From contig NZ_CP076723.1 of the NCBI RefSeq assembly GCF_018986915.1, forward strand, positions 1 through 64,000: a stretch of DNA of 64,000 nucleotides, written 5' to 3'. The notes beneath the pieces are model-generated. The model was not told where the DNA came from. It searched no databases and was given only the letters and a program-made list of their open reading frames with translations. Positions 50,939 to 59,772 of the stretch are shown here, in pieces. The position numbers and the translations under genes were made by a program. Source of the DNA: Geomonas oryzisoli (GTDB lineage: Bacteria; Desulfobacterota; Desulfuromonadia; Geobacterales; Geobacteraceae). Position 1 is the first letter of the stretch; each line of letters starts with the position of its first letter.

Positions 50939-52765
50939 CTAGGAATTGGCCGCCTGCTTCAGGGTGTCCAGGCACTCGCGGGCGTCGCGGTTCCAGGGCT
51001 CGAGATGAATCACCTTCCCGTAGAAGGTCTCGGCCTCCTGCGGGCGGTCCAGCATCGTGCAGATCTTGCCGAGGCTCATCAGGGTCTCGATATTCTTGGG
51101 CTCTTTTTGGAGCTGGTCGAGATAGATGTTGATGGCGCCATCCACGTCGTACCCCTCGACGAAGTAGAAGTCGGCGAGGTTCTTCTGGAAGGTGTTGTTG
51201 CCCGGAGCCAGCGCGGCCGCCTTCTCGTAGTTGCGGCGGGCGGTGTCCTTGTCGCCGTTTTGGTAGGCGAGCACGGCGAGGTCGTTGTAGGCCGGCGCGA
51301 AATCCGGATACAGCGCCACGATCCCTTGCAACATCTGCTCGGCCCCGGCCAGGTCACCACGGTTCACCAGTTCCTGCGATTTCAGGTAGTGGTCTTCAGC
51401 TGTCAAATCGTCCTCCTCCGCGGCGGCTGCCGCCGGTGTTGTGGCTGTCTCCGGTGCCGCCGGCGCGGTCGCTGCCGTCGGTGCGGGCGCTGGGGAAGCG
51501 TTTTGCCTCAGTTCGGAGAGCCGCTCGCGCACCGCCATGTTGGCCGGTTCGATCTCCAGCGCCCTTTGCAGGAACGACTCGGCGGCGTCCGGCTGCCCGA
51601 CCCCCTCGCAGATGATGCCGAGGTTGAGCAGGGTTTCCACGTCGCGCGGTGCCCTCTCGAGCAGTTTCAGGTAGATGTTGATGGCCTCGTCGGTCTGCCC
51701 CTTCTCGACGTAGAGGAGATCGGCCAGGTTCTTCAGGTAGACGTCCTCGTCCGGCTCTAGGGCCACCGCCTCGCGGTAGTGCGCCAGGGCCTGGTCGGTG
51801 TCCCCCATCTGGTAGCTCACGGCGGCGAGATCGTTGTGGGCCACGGCATGGTCGGGATAGTTGGCCAGGTGCTGCCGCAGTGCTGCCGCCGCCTGCCCCA
51901 GGTCGTCGCCGGAGAGTTGCGGGCGCAGGGCCGCGTAGGCGTCTTCGGCGCTCGGCAAGGCAGCCCGCTCCGGCATTGCCATGGGGGACGGCTCGCTCTG
52001 CATCGGGGTCGGAACCGGCTGCGCCGCCGCGGCAGGAGCGCTCTGTACCTCCACCGGCTGCGGGGCCTGTTGCGGCGCCGATTGCGGGACGGCGGCGATC
52101 AGCTTCAGGCCGGTGAACTCCTCGATGTGCTGCATGCGGAAGCGTTCCACCACCTTGAGCAGGAACTCGCGCAGCCCGTGGTTCGGGAAGCCCTCGGGGA
52201 GATAGCCGACGCTGTCGTGCACCTCGCGGCGCCAGAGCGGGTGGGGGGCCACATCGGAGAGCTGCGAGAGCTGCTGTGCCGTGTAGTCGGGCCAGATCAC
52301 CTTGCCATAGCTGGTGTGGTTGGCGAAATTCTCGTGGGCGATCGCGGTGAAGCAGGTGTCGCCGTAGGCCACCATCGCCGTGGGGTTTTGCTCGAGTGCC
52401 GAACTGAGCTGCTCATAAGCGTCGCGTTTGAGGCGGTCGGTGGCGTCGATGACGGTGAAGTACCGCCCCGAAGCTGCCTTGAGCGCCATGTTGACGCCCC
52501 TTCCCGCGGCCGCCGCGGTCACCCTGAGTGCCGCCAGGTTGGCGTAGCGTTTCTGCAGGTCCGCCACCACCGCCCACTCGCATTGATCGGACCCTTCGTC
52601 GACGACGATGACCTCCATGCGACTGGAGATGGTCTGTTCCATCAGATCGCTCAGGCATTCCCTCAGGTGCGATTCCCGGTTGCGGCTGACAACTATGGCG
52701 GAAACGAGCGGTCCATTTTCCACGACGGCGATCGCGCCGCTGGGGCGGGTGACTAACTGGCTCAT
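50939..52765 (-). CDS. GT2-like glycosyltransferase domain with TPRs and low-complexity linkers
   Basis: 608 aa. The N-terminal ~230 residues resemble GT2 domain A of the 1298-aa protein (VSAIVVSRNRESHLRECLSDL; MEVIVVDEGSDQC), but the DxD region reads IDATDRLKRDA where the relative has NTDDRLRKDA, so activity is uncertain. Two TPR blocks (~300-440 and ~480-600) are separated by Ala/Pro-rich linkers. Start MSQLVTRPSG at 52765 has GGAG six bases upstream; an ATG four codons earlier is weaker. A sigma-54 promoter matching 16 of 17 bases lies upstream. Confidence 0.82.
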   Translation of the reverse strand: MSQLVTRPSGAIAVVENGPLVSAIVVSRNRESHLRECLSDLMEQTISSRMEVIVVDEGSDQCEWAVVADLQKRYANLAALRVTAAAAGRGVNMALKAASGRYFTVIDATDRLKRDAYEQLSSALEQNPTAMVAYGDTCFTAIAHENFANHTSYGKVIWPDYTAQQLSQLSDVAPHPLWRREVHDSVGYLPEGFPNHGLREFLLKVVERFRMQHIEEFTGLKLIAAVPQSAPQQAPQPVEVQSAPAAAAQPVPTPMQSEPSPMAMPERAALPSAEDAYAALRPQLSGDDLGQAAAALRQHLANYPDHAVAHNDLAAVSYQMGDTDQALAHYREAVALEPDEDVYLKNLADLLYVEKGQTDEAINIYLKLLERAPRDVETLLNLGIICEGVGQPDAAESFLQRALEIEPANMAVRERLSELRQNASPAPAPTAATAPAAPETATTPAAAAAEEDDLTAEDHYLKSQELVNRGDLAGAEQMLQGIVALYPDFAPAYNDLAVLAYQNGDKDTARRNYEKAAALAPGNNTFQKNLADFYFVEGYDVDGAINIYLDQLQKEPKNIETLMSLGKICTMLDRPQEAETFYGKVIHLEPWNRDARECLDTLKQAANS

Positions 52766-52853
52766 GTATTTCTCCATTCTTGGCTTGAGATGACGGCTGC
52801 GTCGGGCCCGCTTGCCGGTATCGGGCAGGCGGCTGGCCAAACAGCAGTGATAA

Positions 52854-52870
52854 AGCAACTGCCATGCCAG
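52854..52870 (-). promoter_or_regulatory. Sigma-54 (RpoN) promoter for the TPR-GT2 gene
   Basis: Minus strand reads CTGGCATGGCAGTTGCT, matching YTGGCACGRNNNTTGCW at 16 of 17 positions with exact GG-N10-GC spacing. Predicted start near 52843, 78 bases before the ATG at 52765. Confidence 0.85.
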
Positions 52871-52958
52871 GGGCTGCTTCCCGTGGGTTGGCCCCGGCTT
52901 CGGCGGCAGTGGGGCATCGCCTTCCGGAGTGCCTGTGTCTCCTGTCGTTGCGGTAAGA

Positions 52959-52976
52959 TACTGATATTGATCAGTA
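52959..52976. promoter_or_regulatory. TACTGAT-ATTG-ATCAGTA inverted repeat
   Basis: A perfect 7+7 inverted repeat in an AT-rich patch, about 90 bases upstream of the 52854 sigma-54 promoter. That distance fits an enhancer-binding-protein site. The rest of the 52766-53250 gap shows no gene. Confidence 0.5.
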
Positions 52977-53250
52977 AATTACGGCCGTGTCGACGCCGCC
53001 TCCCGCCGCCTGCGCCGGAACGGCGGGAGCCAGTCAATTTTTTGAAATCGTCCGTAGAGAAGTTTAGTCAATTTGCCGACAGCCACCCTTTGCGGATTCA
53101 CTCACGGCATCGTCAGGCGGACCGGGAGGTTGCGCGGGTGGGTCGCGCGGTGGGTATGGCGAGACAGCTGACCTGGCGCGGCGGTTGGGGGAGGGACGGA
53201 AGGAAAGGCGCGCCGTTGGTGGGGGGGATGCGGGATCGGGACGGCCGGGG

Positions 53251-54120
53251 TTAACCGCCGGTGACGATGAGGAAGACGCCGGCCAGCATGATGAGGGTGG
53301 AGACGATGCCTCCCTGCTCCTTGAACAGGTAGTGCCCGTAGAGAACGCCGAAAAGGAGGCTCAGTCGCTTCACCGCGATCATGTAGGCGACGTTGGTCAT
53401 GTTGACCGCGTAGACGTGGGTGAGGGCCTGAAGTGTGTAACAGACGGCGGGGAGGAGTGCGGCGTTGACGGTGCCGTTGCGCAGCGCCGGCCCCAGTTCG
53501 CCGCGGGACTTGTACAGGGCGACCGGTGTGAGGACGAGCACCAGCAGCGGCAGGTACACGGCAGCGAAGAAAAGAGGTGACGAGGCGGCGATGGCGCGCT
53601 TGCCCAGTGTTGACGTGACGCTGTAGATGGCGGCGACCGCCAGCATGCACAGCGCTCCCTTCTCCCGGGCCAGCGCCTTCAGCGGCGCCAGAATCCCGGT
53701 CTCGCCGCGGCCGGTATTGAGCAGGTACCCGCCCAGGGCGATGAGCATGATCCCCGCGCCGCCCGTGGGAGAGATCCGTTCTCCCAGCAGCAGATACGGC
53801 ACCACCAGGAGCAGCAGCGGGGTGAGCGAGAGCAGCGGCAAGGTGAGTGACAGCGGCGAGAGCTTGAGGGCCTTGGTGTAGAGGATGATGGCGACCGCCT
53901 CCAGCGGCAGTCCCGTCATGATGCAGAAGTAGAAGTCGTCGCCAAGCTTCGGGACCGGTATGAACGGGAGCGGGATCAGGAACAGCGGCAGGGTCGGGAC
54001 GATGCGCAGCCAGGTGACCAGGTATTCGTTTCTCCCCGTGAGCGCGCGCTTGGTGGTGGCATCGCTGGTGGCGAGGAAGAAGGCGGACAAAACGGTGAGC
54101 GGGAACCATAGTGGCATCAT
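53251..54120 (-). CDS. EamA/DMT-family membrane transporter
   Basis: 289 aa with about ten hydrophobic segments (WFPLTVLSAFFLATSDATTKR; LTLPLLSLTPLLLLVVPYLLLGERI in type; TLIMLAGVFLIVTGG). The two-fold EamA layout suggests a drug/metabolite exporter; substrate unknown. Start at 54120 was chosen because the first hydrophobic segment begins there; a longer frame upstream is basic and unlikely. No strong ribosome-binding site. Divergent from the 54304 gene. Confidence 0.85.
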   Translation of the reverse strand: MMPLWFPLTVLSAFFLATSDATTKRALTGRNEYLVTWLRIVPTLPLFLIPLPFIPVPKLGDDFYFCIMTGLPLEAVAIILYTKALKLSPLSLTLPLLSLTPLLLLVVPYLLLGERISPTGGAGIMLIALGGYLLNTGRGETGILAPLKALAREKGALCMLAVAAIYSVTSTLGKRAIAASSPLFFAAVYLPLLVLVLTPVALYKSRGELGPALRNGTVNAALLPAVCYTLQALTHVYAVNMTNVAYMIAVKRLSLLFGVLYGHYLFKEQGGIVSTLIMLAGVFLIVTGG

Positions 54121-54203
54121 GGCGCTAATGATAACGGAAAAAGGGCGCCGCGCATCCAATAAGAGCACCTTGCGACCTTTGCGCCTGCTGCGCGTTCTTT
54201 GCC

Positions 54204-54282
54204 TAACTGCGTTTAAACGACACAGCGCGGTTGACTGCACCGAAAACTGCGGCCTAATTAAAGACGTGGGCCTACGCAGTTA
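54204..54282 (+). promoter_or_regulatory. Candidate promoter of the 54304 gene within an inverted repeat
   Basis: TTGACT (54231-54236), 18-base spacer, TAATTA (54255-54260). It is flanked by an 8-bp perfect inverted repeat, TAACTGCG (54204-54211) and CGCAGTTA (54275-54282), which might be an operator pair. Confidence 0.45.
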
Positions 54283-54303
54283 ACAGTTCGGGAGGGCGTC
54301 GTC

Positions 54304-55014
54304 ATGGGCAAGAACATTTTGATCCCGTCGATTGAACAGAGGTTGCGCGGCTTGATGGAGGTGGGGCGGAGGAACCTGCACGAACACGGCTTCTCCGATG
54401 TGGAACGGGCCAACCCGACGGTGACCCTCACCCGCGAATTCGGCTGTGAGGGATATCCGGTGGCGGAAAGGCTGCAGGGCATCCTGGAGAAGCGCAGCGG
54501 CAAGCCCTGGGTGGTCATGGACCGGGCCCTGCTCGACGCGGTCGCCAAGGATCACAACCTCTCCGAGGGGATCCTGCGTAACCTGGGCACCAAGAACCGT
54601 TTCCTCGATGACATGCTTTCCACCTTCTCGCCCCGCTGGAAAAGCGACAAGGACTACTACCGCCTGCTCTGCCGCCAGATCGTGGCGCTGGCCACCGAGG
54701 GGAACGTCATCCTCGTGGGGAGGGGCGCCTCCATCCTGACCCAGAACACCGGCAACTGCTACCACTTCCGGATCATCGCCCCCATGACCTTCAAGGTGAA
54801 GGCGGTGGCCGCCCGCTGCGGGATCTCCGCGGACCAGGCGCAGGACATGGTGACGGAAAAGCAGCACCAGCGCGATGCCTTCCTCAAGGATTTCCTGGGG
54901 CGGGACATCACCGACCCCACCCTGTACCACCTGGTCTTCAACAACGCCCGCCTCTCCGCGACGCGGATCGCGGAACTCATGGCCGAAGTGGTGATGCCGC
55001 CGACGCGCGGCTAG
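54304..55014 (+). CDS. Cytidylate-kinase-like family protein
   Basis: 236 aa. The N-terminal phosphate-loop-like TREFGCEGYPVAERLQ, then WVVMDRALLDAVAKD, VILVGRGASILTQNT, and FRIIAPMTFKVKAVA match cytidylate-kinase-like proteins, which are broadly related to CMP kinase but of uncertain substrate. Preceded by GGGAGGGCGTCGTC. It stands alone between the EamA gene and a repeat-rich gap. Confidence 0.85.
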   Translation: MGKNILIPSIEQRLRGLMEVGRRNLHEHGFSDVERANPTVTLTREFGCEGYPVAERLQGILEKRSGKPWVVMDRALLDAVAKDHNLSEGILRNLGTKNRFLDDMLSTFSPRWKSDKDYYRLLCRQIVALATEGNVILVGRGASILTQNTGNCYHFRIIAPMTFKVKAVAARCGISADQAQDMVTEKQHQRDAFLKDFLGRDITDPTLYHLVFNNARLSATRIAELMAEVVMPPTRG

Positions 55015-55051
55015 CCCAACTTTTCGGCGCACCTTCCGCACAAACCCGTAG

Positions 55052-55142
55052 GGGCGAATAATCATTCGCCCCCCCTGCGGCTGCACCTCTCTCGCCATCG
55101 GCGTGGGTCGATGGGGCATTGGCTGGGCAAATAATTATTTGC
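55052..55142. repeat. Two GGGCGAAT-type palindromes after the cytidylate-kinase-like gene
   Basis: Copy 1 at 55052-55071 (GGGCGAATAATCATTCGCCC) and copy 2 at 55127-55142 (GCAAATAATTATTTGC, perfect). Both are flanked by GTAG or CTAC. Related to the 24500 palindrome. They fill much of the 383-base gap 55015-55397, which has no gene. Confidence 0.8.
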
Positions 55143-55249
55143 TCCTACAGCGGCAGGCTGATCTCTGTCGGTATTCCCGGGCGCCCCCCTATCTTACTGA
55201 GACCTTTTGACTTCCACCGCGCCGGAAGTTATCATGGCCCGTTCGGAGA

Positions 55250-55355
55250 AGGGACAGGCTCCGTCCGGTGCCTGTCCCTCTAGCGGAACGCTTCTTTCTG
55301 CTCAGCCGGCTTCCCCAAACATTAAGGGGACAGGCACCTGGCGGAGCCAGTCCCC
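55250..55355. repeat. Two GGGGACAGGC-type palindromes before the release-factor-like gene
   Basis: First copy 55250-55279 has a perfect 10-bp stem AGGGACAGGC/GCCTGTCCCT. Second copy 55326-55355 is the exact reverse complement of the 30-base element at 61799-61828. Both can form strong hairpins upstream of the 55398 gene. Confidence 0.85.
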
Positions 55356-55397
55356 TCCTTCGGGGAAGTATTTGAATAGAGTCTTCGGGGAGACGCA

Positions 55398-55826
55398 ATG
55401 GCTGATTTCGCGGTGAGCGAAGAAAAAAACCGGTGGCTGAAGGCGAAGATGGAGCAACTCGGGGTCGCTGAGAAGGACCTGGAGGAGCGTTTCGTCCATT
55501 CCTCGGGCCGCGGCGGCCAACACGTCAACAAAAGCTCCTCCTGCGTCTACCTCAAACACCTCCCCAGCGGGCTGGAAGTCAAGTGCATGGAATCGCGCAG
55601 CCAGTCGCTGAACCGGTTCCTGGCCCGCCGCCTGCTGCTGGAGAAGATCGAGGGCGCCGGCGGCGGCATGACCAAGAAAGAGCTGGCGGCGGAAAAGCTG
55701 AAAAGACAGAAGGCCCGCAGAAAACGACGCAGCGGCGCCAAGTATGGCACCGATGCTGCAAAGGATGTCGAACAGGGCCCGGAAACGGGGTCTGTAGCGT
55801 CAACTACCCGGAATGAGAGCCAATAA
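55398..55826 (+). CDS. Peptide-chain-release-factor-like protein (ArfB/MTRFR type)
   Basis: 142 aa. Only the catalytic domain 3 of class I release factors is present, with GGQ at residues 39-41 in SSGRGGQHVNKSSSCV; stop-codon recognition domains are missing. The C-terminal tail is strongly basic (KKELAAEKLKRQKARRKRRSG), as in ArfB/YaeJ where it probes an empty mRNA channel. It likely releases peptides from stalled ribosomes. The short region after residue 120 is unconserved. Confidence 0.88.
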   Translation: MADFAVSEEKNRWLKAKMEQLGVAEKDLEERFVHSSGRGGQHVNKSSSCVYLKHLPSGLEVKCMESRSQSLNRFLARRLLLEKIEGAGGGMTKKELAAEKLKRQKARRKRRSGAKYGTDAAKDVEQGPETGSVASTTRNESQ

Positions 55827-55908
55827 TTTGACTGGTTGCCGACGCGGAACCCTTTGGGGGGCAGGCGCTCGGGCGCTGTCCGCGGCACAAACGACGGAAA
55901 AAATAAAG

Positions 55909-55938
55909 TTGACAAGGTAACGAGGGGAAGGGTATAAA
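55909..55938 (+). promoter_or_regulatory. Candidate housekeeping promoter of rho
   Basis: TTGACA at 55909-55914, 18-base spacer, TATAAA at 55933-55938. It is the clearest sigma-70-type promoter in the 55827-56182 gap. Confidence 0.75.
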
Positions 55939-55944
55939 TTCTCA

Positions 55945-56182
55945 ATATCCTCAATAAGACCTTTTGCAGACACCTTTACATACCCCGATTTTTTTCTCAT
56001 ACCGAACCGGTACCGACACCTCAAGAATAAACTCAAGGCTTACTTACTCACAGATCCTTTACACGATAGCGCTCGTCAGGCACGCCTCGCATGTTACCCA
56101 TGCCGCATCGGTGAAACATTCCCCTATTCCCAGTCAGGCAAATTGCCGCTAGATCTATATTTGCGTCATACCAGGAGAACAG
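55945..56182 (+). promoter_or_regulatory. Long, G-poor, C-rich rho leader
   Basis: About 240 bases separate the promoter from the rho ATG. The leader RNA is strikingly poor in G and rich in C, U and A until just before GGAGAAC. Such C>G unstructured tracts are Rho-utilisation (rut) signals, and Rho autoregulates through its leader in other bacteria. Confidence 0.55.
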
Positions 56183-57430
<1,248 letters not shown>

Positions 57431-57437
57431 AAAAGTG

Positions 57438-57466
57438 TTGAAATCTTGCAGTGAAGGTGCTATTTA
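57438..57466 (+). promoter_or_regulatory. Candidate rpmE promoter
   Basis: TTGAAA (57438-57443), 17-base spacer, TATTTA (57461-57466), in the 99-base rho-rpmE gap. rpmE may therefore be transcribed both with rho and independently. Confidence 0.6.
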
Positions 57467-57529
57467 TGGCTACTTTCCGGCAAGAACATCAAAGTTAGAT
57501 AACGGGGTGCGCCCCGCCAGGAGGAAGAT

Positions 57530-57733
57530 ATGAAAGAAGGGATCCACCCCAAGTACGAAGAAATTACCGTAAAGTGCCTGTGCGGTAACCAGTTCCAGAC
57601 CCGTTCCACCAAAGCGGAGATCTCCACCGAGATCTGCTCGCAGTGCCACCCGTTCTACACCGGTAAGCAGAAGCTGATCGACACCGCAGGCCGCGTCGAG
57701 CGCTTCCGCAAGAGATACAACCTGGAGAAGTAG
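57530..57733 (+). CDS. rpmE: Ribosomal protein bL31 (zinc-binding form)
   Basis: 67 aa. [20 protein letters not shown] and [19 protein letters not shown] are diagnostic. Cys at 16, 18, 36 and 39 give the zinc-binding C+ form. Large-subunit protein in the central protuberance. Preceded by AGGAGGAAGAT. A terminator hairpin follows 28 bases after the stop. Confidence 0.98.
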   Translation: MKEGIHPKYEEITVKCLCGNQFQTRSTKAEISTEICSQCHPFYTGKQKLIDTAGRVERFRKRYNLEK

Positions 57734-57760
57734 GCTTTCGCGGTTGCGAATCCGTTCGGA

Positions 57761-57790
57761 GGGGATTTTGTCTATGGCGAAATCCCCTTG
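57761..57790 (+). terminator. Intrinsic terminator after rpmE
   Basis: GGGGATTT (57761-57768) pairs with AAATCCCC (57780-57787), then TTGTTT. An 11-base loop. Confidence 0.7.
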
Positions 57791-57843
57791 TTTCGTTTTC
57801 TATGGCCTCGATTGCAAAACAATGCAGCATGTGAAGGATCTTC

Positions 57844-58533
57844 ATGAAGGTTGCCCTTCTGCAGCACACCCCCGATCCCGAGTTGACCATCGCACTTGCG
57901 GCCCGGCTCTGCTATTCGTCGGCCGACATCGAGGCGCTCAAGGACAAGCTCTCCGGCGCTGACGTCAAAAAATTCCTGGACAAGATCATGTCGCTTGGGC
58001 ACCAGTCGGTGCTGGAGCACGCATCGTTCACCTTCGGCGTGGACGGGATCTCGCGCGTCACCAGCCACCAGCTGGTGCGGCACCGGGTCGCCTCCTTTTC
58101 CCAGCAGTCCCAGCGCTACGTTTCCCACAAGGAGCGTTTCGCGGTGGTGACGCCGCAATCGATCGCGGACAATCCCAAGCACCTGGAACTCTTCGAGGCC
58201 CAGGTCGCCTCGCTGCACGCGGCCTATGCCGCCCTGGTCGAGGCGGGTGTCCCGGCCGAGGATGCGCGCTACCTGCTTCCCAACGCCACCGAGACCAAGA
58301 TCATCATCACCATGAACGCCCGGGAGCTGTTGCACTTCTTCGCCGTGCGCTGCTGCGAGCGGGCCCAGTGGGAGATCCGTGCCATGGCCATCGAGATGCT
58401 CCGTCTGGTGAAGCCGGTCGCGCCGACCGTATTCGACAAGGCCGGTCCCGGCTGCCTTGGCGGTCCCTGCCCCGAAGGTGCCATGTGCTGCGGCAAGATG
58501 GCGCAGGTTCGGGAGTACTTCCGGGAGATGTAA
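57844..58533 (+). CDS. thyX: Flavin-dependent thymidylate synthase ThyX
   Basis: 229 aa. The ThyX motif RHRVASFSQQSQRY starts at residue 79, a close variant of RHR-x7-S-x-R; LGHQSVLEHASFTF and LPNATETKIIITMNARELLHFF also fit. It makes dTMP from dUMP with FAD, NADPH and methylene-tetrahydrofolate. The C-terminal tail is Cys-rich (GCLGGPCPEGAMCCGK), a feature of some ThyX proteins from anaerobes. Confidence 0.97.
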   Translation: MKVALLQHTPDPELTIALAARLCYSSADIEALKDKLSGADVKKFLDKIMSLGHQSVLEHASFTFGVDGISRVTSHQLVRHRVASFSQQSQRYVSHKERFAVVTPQSIADNPKHLELFEAQVASLHAAYAALVEAGVPAEDARYLLPNATETKIIITMNARELLHFFAVRCCERAQWEIRAMAIEMLRLVKPVAPTVFDKAGPGCLGGPCPEGAMCCGKMAQVREYFREM

Positions 58534-58749
58534 AACATCCCCCTCCCTGTCCCTCCCCCTCCGGGGGCGGGAACGCTAGCTCACCTCCCTCTGAGGTTTG
58601 AGACGCACGGCTCACGTTCCAGCGAGGCAGGTTGTCCATGCTCCCCCGGGGGCGGCGTCCATGCTCCTCCCCCTGGAGGGGGGAGGTCGGGAGGGGGGAA
58701 GGCTTTTTGACCCTGAAGGTTTTTTGCCCCTCAACACACGAGGTAACAA
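58534..58749. repeat. C/G-rich palindromic intergenic sequence, thyX to DUF1385
   Basis: The gap has alternating C-rich and G-rich blocks such as CTCCCCCTCCGGGGGCGGG and CCTGGAGGGGGGAGG that can pair locally. The same style is seen at 63177-63356. No gene was found. Confidence 0.55.
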
Positions 58750-59655
58750 GTGTCAAAGATAAACATAGGCGGACAGGCGGTTCTGGAAGGCGTCATGATG
58801 CGGGCCCCGCGCTCGATGGCCATCGCGGTGAGAAGGCCCGACGGCGAGATCTCGGTCAAGAGCGAGACGGTGATCCCGCTTTCCGAGCGTTTCCCCATCA
58901 CCAAGCTCCCCATAGTCCGGGGGGCGGTGGCGCTCTTTTCCTCGCTCATCATCGGCATCAAGGCGCTCAACTTTTCAGCCAACGAAGCGCTCGCCGAAGG
59001 TGAGGAAAAAGAAGAGATCAACGACTGGGCCATTGCCGGGACCATGGCCGTGGCGTTCGGCTTCGGCATCCTGCTCTTTTTCATCCTGCCGCTCTACCTG
59101 ACCAAGCTGCTGATCCCGATCATCGGCGACTCCAACATCGTCTTCAACCTTGTCGACGGCGTCATCCGGGTCGCCGTGTTCCTGATCTACATCATCGGCA
59201 TCTCGCGCATGAAGGACATCCAGCGGGTGTTCCAGTACCACGGCGCGGAGCACAAATCGATCTTCACCTTCGAGGCGGGCGAGGAGCTCACCGTTGACAA
59301 CGTCAGGAAGTACAGCTGCCTGCACCCGCGTTGCGGCACCAGCTTCCTGTTGATCGTCATGCTGGTGAGCATCGTGGTGTTCTCCCTGATCCCGAAGCTG
59401 TGGCCGTTTTACTTCAAGGCCGGCTCAAGGATCATCCTGTTGCCGATGATCGCCGGTCTTTCCTACGAAGTCCTCAAGTGGACCGCGAAGCACGACAACC
59501 ACGCCCTGGTGAAGATGGTGATCGCCCCCGGCCTCGCACTGCAGCGGCTCACCACCCGCGAGCCGGACGACAGCCAGCTTGAAGTTGCCATCAAGTCCAT
59601 GCAGGTCGCCCTCGAACTGAACGACGGCTTCAAGGACGACCGGCTGGTGGTTTAA
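58750..59655 (+). CDS. DUF1385 (YqhQ-type) integral membrane protein
   Basis: 301 aa. The family N-terminus NIGGQAVLEGVMMRAPRSMAIAVR in type, LPIVRGAVALFSSL, FQYHGAEHKSIFTFEAGEELT and LHPRCGTSFLLIV are conserved in DUF1385. About five membrane helices. Function unknown; usually next to prfA in bacteria. GTG start with GAGGTAAC upstream. Confidence 0.92.
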   Translation: MSKINIGGQAVLEGVMMRAPRSMAIAVRRPDGEISVKSETVIPLSERFPITKLPIVRGAVALFSSLIIGIKALNFSANEALAEGEEKEEINDWAIAGTMAVAFGFGILLFFILPLYLTKLLIPIIGDSNIVFNLVDGVIRVAVFLIYIIGISRMKDIQRVFQYHGAEHKSIFTFEAGEELTVDNVRKYSCLHPRCGTSFLLIVMLVSIVVFSLIPKLWPFYFKAGSRIILLPMIAGLSYEVLKWTAKHDNHALVKMVIAPGLALQRLTTREPDDSQLEVAIKSMQVALELNDGFKDDRLVV

Positions 59656-59663
59656 CTAAAACA

Positions 59664-59753
59664 CGTTCAACGTTCAACGTTCTACGTTCTATGTTAGAAG
59701 CAACCACCTGCGGGTGTGCCTTTAACGTTGAACGTTGAACGTTGAACGTTGAA
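59664..59753 (+). repeat. Inverted heptamer-repeat element before prfA
   Basis: Left arm 59664-59698: five 7-base units (two CGTTCAA, two CGTTCTA, one TGTTAGA). Right arm 59726-59753: four perfect CGTTGAA units. The arms are complementary and flank a 27-base spacer. Same design as 4036-4176. It occupies most of the DUF1385-prfA gap. Confidence 0.85.
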
Positions 59754-59772
59754 CCTCTTTTGAGGTGTTTTG

